The notes beneath the pieces are model-generated. The model did no database searches and had not been told where the DNA came from. It saw nothing but the letters and a program-made list of their open reading frames with translations. From assembly GCA_003427395.1 (NCBI GenBank), contig BFEA01001026.1, positions 89,540-124,502 on the forward strand: DNA of 34,963 nt. The letters run 5' to 3'. Source of the stretch: Chara braunii (taxonomy: Eukaryota > Streptophyta > Charophyceae > Charales > Characeae). A program made the translations under genes and the position numbers. Of this stretch, positions 17,892 through 28,543 are shown piece after piece; the stretch's first letter is position 1; every line of letters starts with the position of its first letter.

Positions 17892-20800
17892 TTAATCTGG
17901 TAATCTCGTTTGATCCTCCCCTTCTCCTCTTCTTTCCCCTGACCATATTATTTCTCCCAATTTCTCACCAGCTGCATCCCCTAGCCATTTCAGTTGGAAC
18001 TTCCGTATTCCTTCTTTAATGTCTTCTTTTTGCTTAAATTCCTTGAGTTTTGTTCTTTTTTTCTCCCATTGGCCCCTTAGTTCCGTTTGGACAAAGCTTC
18101 GTATTATTTCTATCACTTCTTCACTTTCTATCCTTACTGCTTTCATTTCATTGATACACCGTTTGTGTCATAAAGCCCACAATATCGCTCTTCTCCCTAG
18201 ATGAAAGAAGTTGTGTTGGAATTCTGATAAATTTATTAATTGAGGGTTCCAATATCCTAATAAAATTGCTCTCCAATCCCAGGGTCAATCCAGGCCGGTG
18301 AATCTTCGCCACACATAATCCCATCGTCTCCATAACAAGACCGCACATGGACATTGTAAAAATATGTGTTCAATTGTTTCCCTGATTTTCCTCTTAGGGA
18401 AGGCCCTCGCACAAGAGTTACACCATGGCAAAGCCTCTCCTTTTTGCTCCAATGTAGAATGATCTATTAACCAGTCATTCGTTGGTTGACATCTGTGCAC
18501 TATCTGTCATTGCAAAGATGCAAACCTGGCAGACCTTTCCTTTAATCCCTTAAACCACTTGACTGGTTTAAGCTCCTCCTCATATATATTCATATGTCTT
18601 TGCCATCTATTTTGCGCCATCTCTAGAATGTTAACTTTGAGGCGCATTAGTCTGTAAGTTGCCTTAACTGATAGTGATTGTAGTCTCACTTGTTTGCATC
18701 TCCTATTAGATCGCCATATCCAATCTACAGGATCTAGTGGGAGATCTGGGATCGGACAATGAGGGAGATATGCGACTCATTCCTTGGTCTTTGAGACGTA
18801 CAGTACCCTTACTCTATACATATCTTGGTAAGAGACATAAGTTACCATGTCCTGATTCATCCTTGAGATCTTATTATCCTTGTGGATTTTGAATAGATTG
18901 ACCAGGGCACCCTCCTCATGTACATCCAATATTTGCCCTATTGTCTTTGAGTTGTCATGTTGGAAAACTCTCACCCAATCTTCCATCTGAAAGACTGCAT
19001 CCTTTTTCAAGGATGCTATCCAAGATAGGGGTATGACTGAAATTATTTCATCCAAGTGGTCCAGGAGCTTATGTGCATACTTAATATCTTTTCGGAGTTT
19101 CTCCATCGATTTCCAACTCTTTTGCTCAGTACTTCATAGATCCTTGATTCCAATTACCCAATTTTTTACCCACCTGGACCATGAAGAATTCGAACTAATA
19201 AATACCCTCTCATTTTGGTCTGTGATCCATCGATTCTCAAACAAGGGATGACGTAGGATTTCCTCATACCTTGTCGGTGTTGTCTTGTTGGGTAAAGGCA
19301 ATTCCCGCCAATATCTTAGCTGGTTTGACCAGAAACCATCGTGAGTTAGGTCTTTCCTCGCCTTCCTTCTTGCCCCTGTTTCCATTGACTGTGTCTAGAC
19401 TCGAGGGATGATCCAAAACATGTCATCCACCCAGGTCAGAGGATGAATCTCCTTAATCGTTTGTGGTGCCAATCTTCGAATTTGTTCTAGCGCCAGGTCT
19501 TGTCATGGCAGGTCCGTGGTCAGAATTCATCGTTTTAATACTTGGAGTGCTAAAGCCTTACATTGTGTTTTTGGGTCAATAAGTTCTAACCCTCCTTTAT
19601 CTTTAGGTTGAATTCCAGTATGCCAAGTCACTCTTGGGATCACATTTGGTGATTCATGATCTCCACGCCAAAGAAACGTTGTTACTTGTCTCAGTAACTC
19701 GTTTGTCGCAGTTTTGTTGAGTGACCATAACATTGCTTTGTACCAGATTGAGGCTATGACCACATTGTTGATAATTAAGGTCCTCCCAAATAATCATGTA
19801 TGTTTATTTCTCCATAATTTTATTTTTTTTAATGCAGGAGCCGAAATCCATAGATCATTTGAGTTAGGTTTCCCTTGTGCAGTCAGTATTACCCCTAACA
19901 CCCTGATGGGAGTTTCAAGATGCATCCACTTGATCCTAGGGATTTCAGGTGGTCTATCTCCTTGGGAATGTATCCACCACCCTTGTGTTTTATTGCCCCA
20001 ATTTACCAGCATATCCGAGAGGGTCGAGAATTTATCCATTAGAGCCTTAATTTATTTCATATTTGTTTTGGAGACCTCCATCATGATAGTTAGGTCATCT
20101 GCGAACATTTAATAAATTGGAATAACTTCTTCTGGAAGGTAAGAGATCCGTGGGCGTTGAATATTATGATTAGATCTCATGTTAGCTCTTAGTGCCTCCA
20201 TGATAATAATAAGTAAAAATGGGGTTAACGGATCTCCTTGTCTGACAGACCTTTGGAGAGGGATTTCAGGAGACGGTAGGCCGTTTACCCGAATTCTCGT
20301 TGTGGCGTTAAAGTGCAGTAAATGTACCCATCTTCTTATTACTGGACCGAATTCTAATTTAACTAAGCAAGCATCCAGAAAATGTCAATCTACATGATCA
20401 TATGCTTTTTCAAAATCAATGAATATGCAAGCCATATTTTGTTTATTTTATTTGGATATTTTGATCACCTCATTGACTAGTAACACATTATCCTGAATAT
20501 TTCTCCCATGAATGAAACTTGTTTGGGAGGGATGAATAATGTCTATCATTATTGGAATAAGCCTATTAGTTATGGTTTTTGCTAACATTTTGTACACCAC
20601 AGTCAGCGAGGTGATTGGCCTATAGTTCCTTATGTTGGTCTTATCTCCTTTCTTATATAGTAATGTTAGTATCCCTTGACCAACAATTTTCCCTATATTG
20701 CCAGCTATTTGAACCTATCTGTAGTATTTCATTAGATCTTCTAACATTGGAATCCACATTGCTTCCCATAATTCTTTCGAGAGACTATCCACCCCGGGGG

Positions 20801-21215
20801 TTTTATCTTCATCCATTTGCAGGAGCGCCGTCCAAATTTTCTCCTTGTTAATTGGTTCCTTCATTTTCTCTCTTTGCTCCTGTGATAATTTTTGTGTTAG
20901 TGGTATCAGGAACTCTTGAGTTTCTTGCGAAACTACCTCTGGATCCACCGTCGATGAGTACAACTTTTTAAATAAATCATAAGTCACTTTTAGACTACTT
21001 TCTGACGAAACCGGCTCCAGGTTAATTGAAACAACTTGATCTATTAAAGCTTTTATCTTTGTCCTTTTTATTCTAGCTTGCGCTAATGAGAAGAAAGAGG
21101 AATCCATCTGTCCTTCTGATTGATGCTTTGATAGTTTGCTCCTGACTAGGTAGCCTTTCCGTCTTTCCTATGCAATAGTGAGTAATTGCCTTCTGAGTTT
21201 CTGAATATCTTCCTG
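17892..21215 (-). pseudogene. LINE (L1-like) ORF2 copy B, 15 in-frame stops, no frameshift
   Basis: Non-LTR retrotransposon polymerase remnant. One minus-strand frame runs the whole length. In order: linker before the RT (LPQQEDIQKLRRQLLTIA, then SFFSLAQARIKRTKIKALI); TPGVDSLSKELWE; motif A CIFIDFEKAYDHV (near 20405-20430); RSVRQGDPLTPF; motif C MFADDLTI (near 20096-20110); RTLIINNVVIASIWYKAM; KGGLELIDP; an unrecognised middle block with HPLFENRWITD and EDWVRVFQHD; and a C-terminal zinc knuckle WCNSCARAF...ETIEHIFLQCP of the zf-RVT type. Stops: TGA at 18168, 18285, 18507, 18777, 19134, 19503, 19527, 19794, 20385; TAG at 19395, 20715, 21168; TAA at 20052, 20109, 20448 (lower coordinates of each codon). 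Where copy A aligns, several TGA replace Trp. The endonuclease domain is absent. The 5' edge abuts copy A at about 21200-21245. Confidence 0.88.
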
Positions 21216-23745
21216 TTGGGGAAGTGCAAAAGGTTATTGGCATAGTGGGATGTTTGTGGTCTACGCCACTCACCTAACAATATTGTTTCCCAACTCCACG
21301 GCCATTCCTCCTCGGTTCCTAGTTGTGACCAGATGCGGTCCCACCATCGCCACATTAGTACAGTCCCTGGGCATTGGAGGAAGATGTGTTATATTGTCCC
21401 ACATATTCTACAGCTCGGGAAACCTATATAGCAGGATTTGCACCATGGGAGGGGCTCCCCCCTTTGTTCCAGGTTCGTTCTGTCGATGATCCAGTTGTTT
21501 GTGGGGAGACATCTATGGATGATTTGCCATTGTAGGGAGGTGAACTTCGTCGGTCTCTCTTTCATGCCCTTGAACCATTGTCGGCCTCTAATCTGATCGT
21601 CACCTTAAGTGTCTCTTCCATCTGTCCCCTATCCCTGCCCGTACATCCACCCTGGGTCTAATCATCCTATAAGTGGTTCTTACTGATAGTTCAGCAAGTT
21701 GCATTGGTTGCCCTTGCCGACCACTCTCCCATTGTCATTCGAGTGGGTCCAGAGCTAAGCAGGACACGGGATTTCCGGTCGGTAGACTTGCCATTGGGTC
21801 CTCACCTCCTCGTGGCACTACAACACCCGAATTCGTTAAAGGTTGGTTTTGTCATGCCACTGGATCGACTCCGGGTGGTATCTGACCAATGTATCGTCCC
21901 CTCTTCTCTCAAATAGGTTAATCATCGCCCCTTCCGTTCTGACTTCCACTACGGAACCTATTCGTAAGGGGAGCTCCTCTACTACCCTGACCGTCACCCA
22001 ATCTTGTTCCTGTAGTGACGGTCCTTTCCTTAGGATTACCATCCAAGCTAGGGGAATCGAGAATATCAACTGTTCTAGAGCGTCCGCCAGCTTGCGAACG
22101 TGGGGAAGGTAGGTTCTTAGTTGTTAGGCCAATTTTCAGTCCTTGTTTCCTTCATCCCATATGTCCCCTACCCAAAGAATCCCATGTCTGACATAGGAGG
22201 ACCAACGAGGGTCTGAATTGAAGAAAACCCGGCCTTGCCTATCCGTGATTGCTCTGTTTTCAAACAAGGGTTGGCGCATAATTTCCTTTATGCGTTCGGG
22301 GGACGGTCTATGAGGGATCAGCAACATTCTCCAGTTTCGGATGAGGTTGACCAAAAACTTGTCCTTGATCAGGTATTGTCTCGCTGCTCCTTTGTTCCCT
22401 TCCACTACTGAGTGTGAGTTGGCTTGGGGGATAGACCAATACTAGTCCTCGAGCCATGTGAGTGGGTCCACTTTGTGATCGGTTCTTGGTGCTACGGAGC
22501 CCCACCACGGGGGGTTTATACCGACAATCAATTTTTTAACCCATTGGATTGATAGGCCTATGGCTTGTAGAGACGGGTCCAACAATCCCAAACCTCCCCT
22601 GGTCTTCGACTGGACCATCGTGTCCCAAGCCACCCGGTTAATCACATTTTATTGCTCGTGATCCCCTCGCCAGAGAAAGATCACTAAGTATCTTTTGAGG
22701 GCCCTAACACTATGCTTACTTAGGTGTCAAATGACTGATTCATACCATATTGATGCTAGCACAACGTTATTGATGATCAACGCTCTCCCGAAGATAGAGG
22801 TATTTTTCTTTGCCCATTCCTGCATTTTCTGTAGCGCAGGCCTAGTGATTCATTTGTCGTTGCTTGTCGGTGGGCCTAAAGCAAAGAGTGTCACCCCTAG
22901 GACTCGGATCTGCTCCTCGAGGGGTCTCCAATCCACCTTCGGCTGTTCGGGGGGACGAACCCCATAGAAGTGGGCCCACCAGCCTTGTGTTTTGCTTCCC
23001 CAGTTGATGAAAATGTTCGAGACCTGGGTAAAGCGCCCCATCAGGGCTTGAATTTTGTCTATATTACTTCGGGTGGCTTCCACAACTATTGTCAGGTCGT
23101 CCGCAAACATCGAGTAGACAGGTATGGCTTCCTCTGGGATGCTTGCCAAACGGAGCCTAGGTATTTTTTTGTTAGTTCTCAGATTGGCATTCAGCACTTC
23201 CATTACTACGAGAAAAAAAAATGAGGCTATCAAGTCCCCCTGCCGTATTGAGCGCTGTAATTGGATCTCCGGAGTTAGGAGCCTGTTCACCTGCACCCAT
23301 GTAGTCGCATTGCAGTGGAGTATTCTTATCCAATCTCAAAATTCCAGACCTCATTTTCTGCAAGCATTTATCCAAGAATCCCCAGTATATGTGATCGTAT
23401 GCTTTTTCGAAGTCGATAAACAGTATGGCTGCGTTTTGCCGCGACTGCCTCGATAATTTGATTAATTCATTGACCAATAGCACGTTATCATGGATGTTCC
23501 TATTGCACATAAACCTTGTTTGTGTCGGGTAGATTATATCCTCCAGGACTAAGATCATCCTATTGGACAGTGCCTTCGCCACCAGCTTGTATACCACAGT
23601 GAGAAGGGTGATCGACGATAGTTTTTAATGTTTATTTCATCTCTGTTTTTGTAAAGCAGGTAAGAATTCCTTGACCTGCAAGCTCTCCCATGTTACCCGA
23701 TGCTCTGACCTGCCTATAGTACTCCATCAGGTTCGTCGACATAGG
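21216..23745 (-). pseudogene. LINE (L1-like) ORF2 copy A, 5'-truncated and frameshifted
   Basis: Same family as copy B, clearly diverged (roughly 60 percent identical by eye in the RT palm). It starts inside the RT fingers (MEYYRQVRASGNMGELAGQG), changes frame near 23630, gives motif A LFIDFEKAYDH (near 23409-23435), changes frame near 23330, then stays in one frame to the end: RSIRQGDLIASFFF, MFADDLTIVVEA (near 23094-23112), FGRALIINNVVLASIWYE, KTRGGLGLLDP, QPLFENRAITDRQGRVF, LQEQDWVTVRVVEELPLRIG, and zinc knuckle WCKSCYIGFPSCRICGTI-stop-HIFLQCP (stop TAA at 21389-21391). The C-terminal tail is cut off at the junction with copy B. 5' truncation is usual for target-primed insertion. Confidence 0.85.
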
Positions 23746-24150
23746 GGGAACATAGCCAGGCGACACGGCACAGAAAGGGTCATCCTTCTCGTCCACATCG
23801 GTCACGGCAGGCTCGTGGGGACGTGGACGCGGGTTTCCCACAGGTGACGTGACAGGTGGCAGTAGTAGCGGACGCCTTGGGGAGCGACATCAGGCGTTCG
23901 GCAAGTGATTGGGGGTCTTCCTCGCCACGTCAGTTGAAAAGAGCATGTGCAAGAAGACCGACATGGCCGACATCGGAAGGAAGCACGAGCAAGTTCAAGT
24001 CAGCAATCGAAGGCGGGGCATCTTCGTAAGACACTCGTACGGGTCGGCCTTCTCGGCCACATCAGTCACGAGAGTGGCATCAGGTAGAGGTACTTCGGTC
24101 GCCTATCATCATCATCATCATCGAATTCAGCACCGGTAACAACTCCTCAC
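23746..24150. other. No gene; direct repeat beside the LINE 5' edge
   Basis: CCTTCTCGTCCACATCGGTCAC at about 23782 recurs as CCTTCTCGGCCACATCAGTCAC at about 24045, same strand, about 263 bp apart. A short CAT trinucleotide run is at 24108-24122. No coding sequence recognised. Confidence 0.5.
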
Positions 24151-24261
24151 ATTCTCAATTTTCCCCTGATATCCCAGCCTCGTCCCTCTTCCTTCTCGCA
24201 CGACGCACCCACCATTGGCGACTGCAACATCACCACCGCTCCTGTATTTCTCCCCCTGGCC

Positions 24262-24785
24262 CCTCCGCTTCTCTTCACCATCCCGGCTCCGCCTCTCCTC
24301 CTTCCCACATACTAACGCGCCCGTCATTGGCAACAGCATCATCACCAACATCGTCGTCAAAAGCCCCACATGCTCATCATCAATGTCATCCTCCTCCTCA
24401 TCATCAACTTTTCCTGAATCCCTTCCTCCCCCAGCCCCTCCGCTTCTCTTCACCATTCCACCTCCGCCTCTCCTCCTCCCAACATCACGCGCCCATCATC
24501 AACAACTGCATCATCACCAACATCGTCGTCAACAGCCCCACACGCTCATCATCAAGTTCATCCTCGTTTCCTCCTTCCCATCAACTTCTCTTGAATCCCT
24601 TCCCCCCGACCCCTCCGCTACCCTTCATCATCCTGGCCCCGCCTCTCTTACTTCTCGCATAACGTGCCCATCATCAGCAACTGCAACATCGTTGTCAACG
24701 GCCCCCCGCGCTCCTCGTCAACTTTTTTGTCACCCTCGTCTCCTCCTCCTCGTAAACTTCCCCTGAATTCCCCCCCCCCCCCCCT
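24262..24785. repeat. Pyrimidine-rich tandem repeat, 175-bp period, three units
   Basis: Unit starts at 24262, 24437 and 24612 (CCTCCGCTTCTCTTCACC variants), each followed by CCGCCTCTCCTCCT, a CATCATCA tract, AACATCGTCGTCAA, a second CATCATCAA tract and CTTGAATCCCTTCC. Partial relatives occur at about 24190 and 25030. 175 is not a multiple of three, so the open Ser/Pro-rich frames here are by-products. Confidence 0.85.
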
Positions 24786-25110
24786 CCTTTGTTGTTCTTC
24801 ATCCGTCATCCATGTTTTCTCCTCCCCCCGCATCGCACGGCAAGCTACACGCTCGGCGGTATCAACAAGAAACCCTTAAGGCCCCACTCAACCTTCCTCT
24901 CTCCTTACCCAAGCTGCCTCCCTTCCATCTTGTACGACATCTCTTGGATGTCACCCTCCATCCACCCTGACCCCGACGGTCTTCTTTCTCTTCTTTCTTG
25001 CACGATAAGCCACACTCGCGCCCCGTCATCAACGACATCATCACCACCATAGTCGTCGACCCTCCCCGCCTGATCCCCTTGAAGTGTCCGGAAAAAAAAG
25101 AGGGAGAAGA
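24786..25110. other. No gene; C/T-rich sequence with decayed repeat units
   Basis: Begins after a C run (about 24771-24784). CCGTCATCAACGACATCATC near 25020 looks like a diverged continuation of the 175-bp array. Confidence 0.45.
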
Positions 25111-25119
25111 GTGGGAGTC

Positions 25120-25625
25120 AGAACGATAGGAGGAAGAGCGGTGGAAGCAAAGAGGTGGGGAGGAAGTCTAGAGGGGTGAGGGAGGGAGGCAAACTCATAA
25201 GGGAGCCGTTCTTCTTTCTTGCATGAGATCTCTTGAAATGAACGAAAAATAAGAAGAGGGAGAGGAGCGGGAGTACGATCATTGTGGAAATAGGAGGGAG
25301 AGCGAGGGAAGGAGAGAGGCGAGGTGGAAGTCTAAAGGGGAGAGGGAGGGAGGCAAACTTAGAAAGGAAGGATAGTCGCTGGTCGGACTGAGCGGGGCTA
25401 GCCCGGCTTCGCGGATCGAAGTCAAGCTCACAGCGGAAGGAGGAAACACGGATTGACCGACAAGCCATGGCGGACCAATAACAGGAAAAACGTGGGAAGG
25501 AGAGAGACACGGAGGAAGTCTAAAGGGGTGAAGGAAGGAGGCAAACTCAGAAGGGAGGATAGTCGTTGTCCGATCGGTGCGGGGCCACCACAGCGTCACG
25601 GAGCAAAGTCAAGCTTACAACGAAA
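25120..25625. repeat. Purine-rich diverged tandem repeat, about 165-190 bp units
   Basis: GGAAGTCTAAAGGGG followed by GGGAGGGAGGCAAACT recurs at about 25161, 25325 and 25513. Between them GGCTTCGCGGATCGAAGTCA and GCGTCACGGAGCAAAGTCA, each followed by AGCT and ACA.CG, mark a second shared module in the last two units. Confidence 0.7.
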
Positions 25626-25693
25626 GCAGGAGGCACGTGGCAAGGAGGAGTGTCGGAGACCACGACGGACTAACTCTTGCTATCGTCTTAAAG

Positions 25694-25755
25694 AACCAAT
25701 GACGTAAGAACCTATGAATGAGATAAAATATACAAAAGGTTGGGCTATAAATAGA
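25694..25755 (+). promoter_or_regulatory. CCAAT/TATA promoter-like block
   Basis: ACCAATGACGTAAG (CCAAT plus a TGACGT core) lies about 45 bp upstream of GGGCTATAAATAGAACG, a near-consensus plant TATA box. An AATAAA follows at about 25962. No long frame starts downstream (ATGATGCCTACAGAAACTAG is the first ATG). A non-coding transcript, a short-peptide gene or a retroelement LTR fragment are possible. Confidence 0.4.
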
Positions 25756-25930
25756 ACGACGTCGAGCGTGCGTAGGGCTATTAGTGGGGCAAATCTTATC
25801 GCTGCTTGGTTCCATGATGCCTACAGAAACTAGAAATCTGACTCTGAGACCCCCCCATCCTCCCGTGACGCCCGCTCGAGCCAGACGATGCAGCTCAGTG
25901 CATGTTTGTCGTCGTTGTCGAAGTTGTTTT

Positions 25931-26229
25931 CTATGCACTAAATAGTCCAAGAAAAGGGTGTAAAAATAAAAGAGTCTTGCCAACCCGTTTCATCGCATCG
26001 TGGGTAATAGATGGGGATCGCCTCATAGTTGTATAACGAACGGTCCATACTGTTGAATTCCTAATGCGGAAAACGTCTAACCGAATGAAGAAAGACTCCC
26101 TCGTGACGCTCAATCGACCAAGGATCTTGCGAACCAAAATAAATGAGCATTTAAATTTTTCATAGATGGAGCACCACACCTGCAAGGCCCTAGTCTTCGT
26201 TAGACATACAAAGTTTTCGCTCACATGCC
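25931..26229 (-). CDS. Possible terminal exon, unknown product
   Basis: Minus-strand frame of about 99 codons ending ...GKTLLFLHPFLGLFSA and a TAG stop at 25931. It follows a very good plant-like 3' splice site, TTTGTATTTTGTTGCAG, with the exon starting at about 26229 (GCATGTGAGCG). The translation (HVSENFVCLTKTRALQVW...) is protein-like but not recognised. The MITE at 26251-26768 would then lie in the upstream intron, almost touching the acceptor. Weak evidence overall: no 5' exon or donor was found, and the frame could be chance. Confidence 0.22.
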
Positions 26230-26250
26230 TGCAACAAAATACAAAGCCAA

Positions 26251-26768
26251 CAACAGAAAAATTTATCATAATTAAATATTCATTCTATAGTAAAATTACA
26301 TTCTAAATTTCAAATTTTCATTCCATCTTAAAAAATGTCATTCCAATTTTAAAATTTTCCGTCTTACTTGAAAAGTTTTCTTCCAAGAATGGGGTATCCC
26401 TTCTTATTTGAACTGCATGTAGAGATGGAATGAGAGTGTGGATGAGTTCATGAAATATTTTAATTGGACTATCATTCTAAGTAAGGATTTTCAGTCATAA
26501 ATAAGTTAATCCTAAATTAGAAGATATTTGTTGTAGTAGAATGAATGTTTAATTAAAATATTTCATAAACTCGCCCAGACTTTCATTCCATTTTGAACAA
26601 ATAGATGTAGTTGGAAGGGAAAACTTATATTTAGAGGGGAACTTATCAAATAAAACTGGAAATTTTAGAATTGGACAAACATTGGAATCATAATTTATAA
26701 ATAGGAAGGATTTTTTTTTTTATGGAATGTTTTTTCAATTTTAATTTCTCGTCGGAATTTTTCTGTTG
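26251..26768. mobile_element. 518-bp AT-rich MITE with 13-bp terminal inverted repeats
   Basis: Ends are CAACAGAAAAATT (26251-26263) and AATTTTTCTGTTG (26756-26768), perfect inverted copies. Most of the interior also folds on itself: GATGGAATGAGAGTGTGG...GAGTT(C)ATGAAATATTTTAATT at about 26414-26465 matches the reverse complement of 26536-26597. AT content rises sharply against both flanks. No coding sequence. No unambiguous target duplication was seen. Confidence 0.75.
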
Positions 26769-28250
26769 AAGACAGTTTCCGAGGGTAGACAAATACACAC
26801 GAGATCAGACAACACATCCCTTGTCACGTTTGAGCACACACAAAACAAACCTTTTCCTTTCAACTGAACATTCAAAGAAATAAAAATGGGGCAAGCAAAG
26901 TGTGGGTTCATGTGGGGAGTGAGGGGTCTGAGTCATTAACTGACCTTGAATGAAGTGTTGCCGATGCCGACTGGCTCACCCAAGAAAGCCAAGTTTAACC
27001 GTGAACGTCAACCGAGTTCCCAAATGCCTTGAATAGAAAATCACAGGCGTTGTGAATCCCAACAATTATTGAGCGGTCCTTACTTGTTTTGGCAAGTCCC
27101 ACAAGTGATGAGCGGCACCTCCGGTCCCAAGTTGGTCCCGCCAAGCTCAATGCAATGACGGTCGCCGATGCAATCCAAAATAAATCCCTCGACGTCGAGC
27201 GACTTCAATTTGGTGTCGACGGTCCAATCAATAGAAATGTCGATGCGGCGCAGCACCGCCACAAGTTTGCACCGGTGTTTGTCTCGAGCACGTGCCGCAC
27301 TTGGTACCTCCTTCGGACCGCGACGACACACTCGGCATGCCCCCCCCCAAAAATGATGTTACCGCGGCGAACCGCCAACAAGCGGGTGAGCAGTACTGTC
27401 GCCTTGTTGCCCCACAAACCGAGATCCTCTCAAAAATAAAAGGCACCGCCTTGATGTCAAAACCAAACCCAACGGCGGGCCCACAGCGGTCCCACGACGC
27501 TTCCGCAATTTAATTTCGATATCCACGTACGACAAGGCTAACAACGTTCCTCCACATGCGAACGTAGCCTTGCCGCTCGATCACTCCGGTAGCGTGCACC
27601 CTCACGTCGGCCACGTCCAAGCTCAAAAATAATAACCTGATCCTTGGCTGATGCTAGGTCCAAAATGCCGCTCGCTTGAGCCCGGAGAGGAGTCCCGCTC
27701 CAATGGAGTGGTCCCTAGCACATGTGTCGCAGGTCCGGTACCAACCCAAAGTGGCAGTAAGGTGCCTCCACCTTGTGGCTATGGTGGTTGCGAGATCGAC
27801 GATGTGACGTTGTCGCACCGCAACCGCATACTTAGTGCGACTGACTTTGACTATTCCCCCTTCTCCCGTTTTTATCTGTTCATGGTTAGTTCAATCAGTC
27901 ATCTCGTAATTCTCACGAGATGGCTGACGTTGTCTCATTTCTTAAACATTTTTTCTTGTATTCTTTTTACCATTATTCCAGGAGTTATGAATTTTCAAAG
28001 TTTGACGTACCTGGCTATTTTCCCCAGTATCGGTACGTCAGAGGAAGGTCGGACTTAGTTCCTTATTCAGTTTAAGTCCCCTTCACCCTTTGGTGGGTTC
28101 CCAACCACGAGATCCATTGATCTCAATGGCGGGAATCCCTCCATGATTCCTCCTGTCCTATTTCCATATGATGGTGTCCTCTTCCTGAAACTCAACCCCA
28201 CCCCCAGGATCCGAAAGATCGAACGTGGGGGTGCTGAATTTGCAGGGCGG
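26769..28250. other. No supported gene
   Basis: About 1.5 kb. From about 27080 to 27640 there is a GC-richer block open in several frames on both strands for up to about 115 codons. None carries a recognisable domain, and overlapping frames suggest low stop density rather than a gene. An AT-richer block with TATTTTT-type words lies at 27850-28000. Confidence 0.4.
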
Positions 28251-28543
28251 CCATAATGGCTCAGCTGAGGCCAAAGGGAGGGGCCATCATGACCACTTTG
28301 CCCCAGTCGTAACCACAACCTTCCCGCGGTACTAAACCAGGCGTCACGGTTCGAATCCAGACGCCGTGTGGGTGTGGAAGCAACTTATCTTTCAGGGCCT
28401 GCTCACACCGTGGGCAACTCGAGAATCAATCTTCCCTTGGAGCCCGGGAAGATTCGTAGCCGTTGGTACATAAGCAACCACGGGGTAAAGGTGGCAAGAA
28501 AAAAAAAGAAACGAATAAAAAAAAAAAAAAAAAAAAAAAAAAA
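28251..28543 (+). mobile_element. SINE-like retroposon: Pol III-type boxes plus poly(A) tail
   Basis: TGGCTCAGCTGAGG at 28257-28270 fits an A box and GGTTCGAATCC at 28348-28358 is a perfect B box. The B box sits in a T-arm-like hairpin whose outer stem is GGCGTC (28340-28345)/GACGCC (28360-28365). The unit ends in an A-rich tail, with an unbroken A run at 28517-28543. Box spacing (91 bp) is longer than in a tRNA without an intron. No full cloverleaf. Confidence 0.45.

Noticed and set aside
17892-21215. TGA read as Trp (altered genetic code) to rescue LINE copy B
   Set aside because: TAA and TAG stops also interrupt the frame and normal TGG codons are used throughout, so it is a decayed pseudogene.
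24215-24766. 183-codon Ser/Pro-rich plus-strand frame
   Set aside because: It lies on a 175-bp tandem repeat whose period is not a multiple of three. No domain is visible.
25650-26000. A complete LTR around the CCAAT/TATA block
   Set aside because: TG...CA ends with a matching target duplication and a second LTR copy could not be found in the window.
27080-27446. Cys-containing minus-strand frames resembling a zinc finger
   Set aside because: Cys spacing does not fit a known finger, and overlapping frames are open on both strands.
28330-28375. A true tRNA gene at the perfect B box
   Set aside because: No D arm, anticodon arm or acceptor stem can be folded with it. SINE-like origin fits better.
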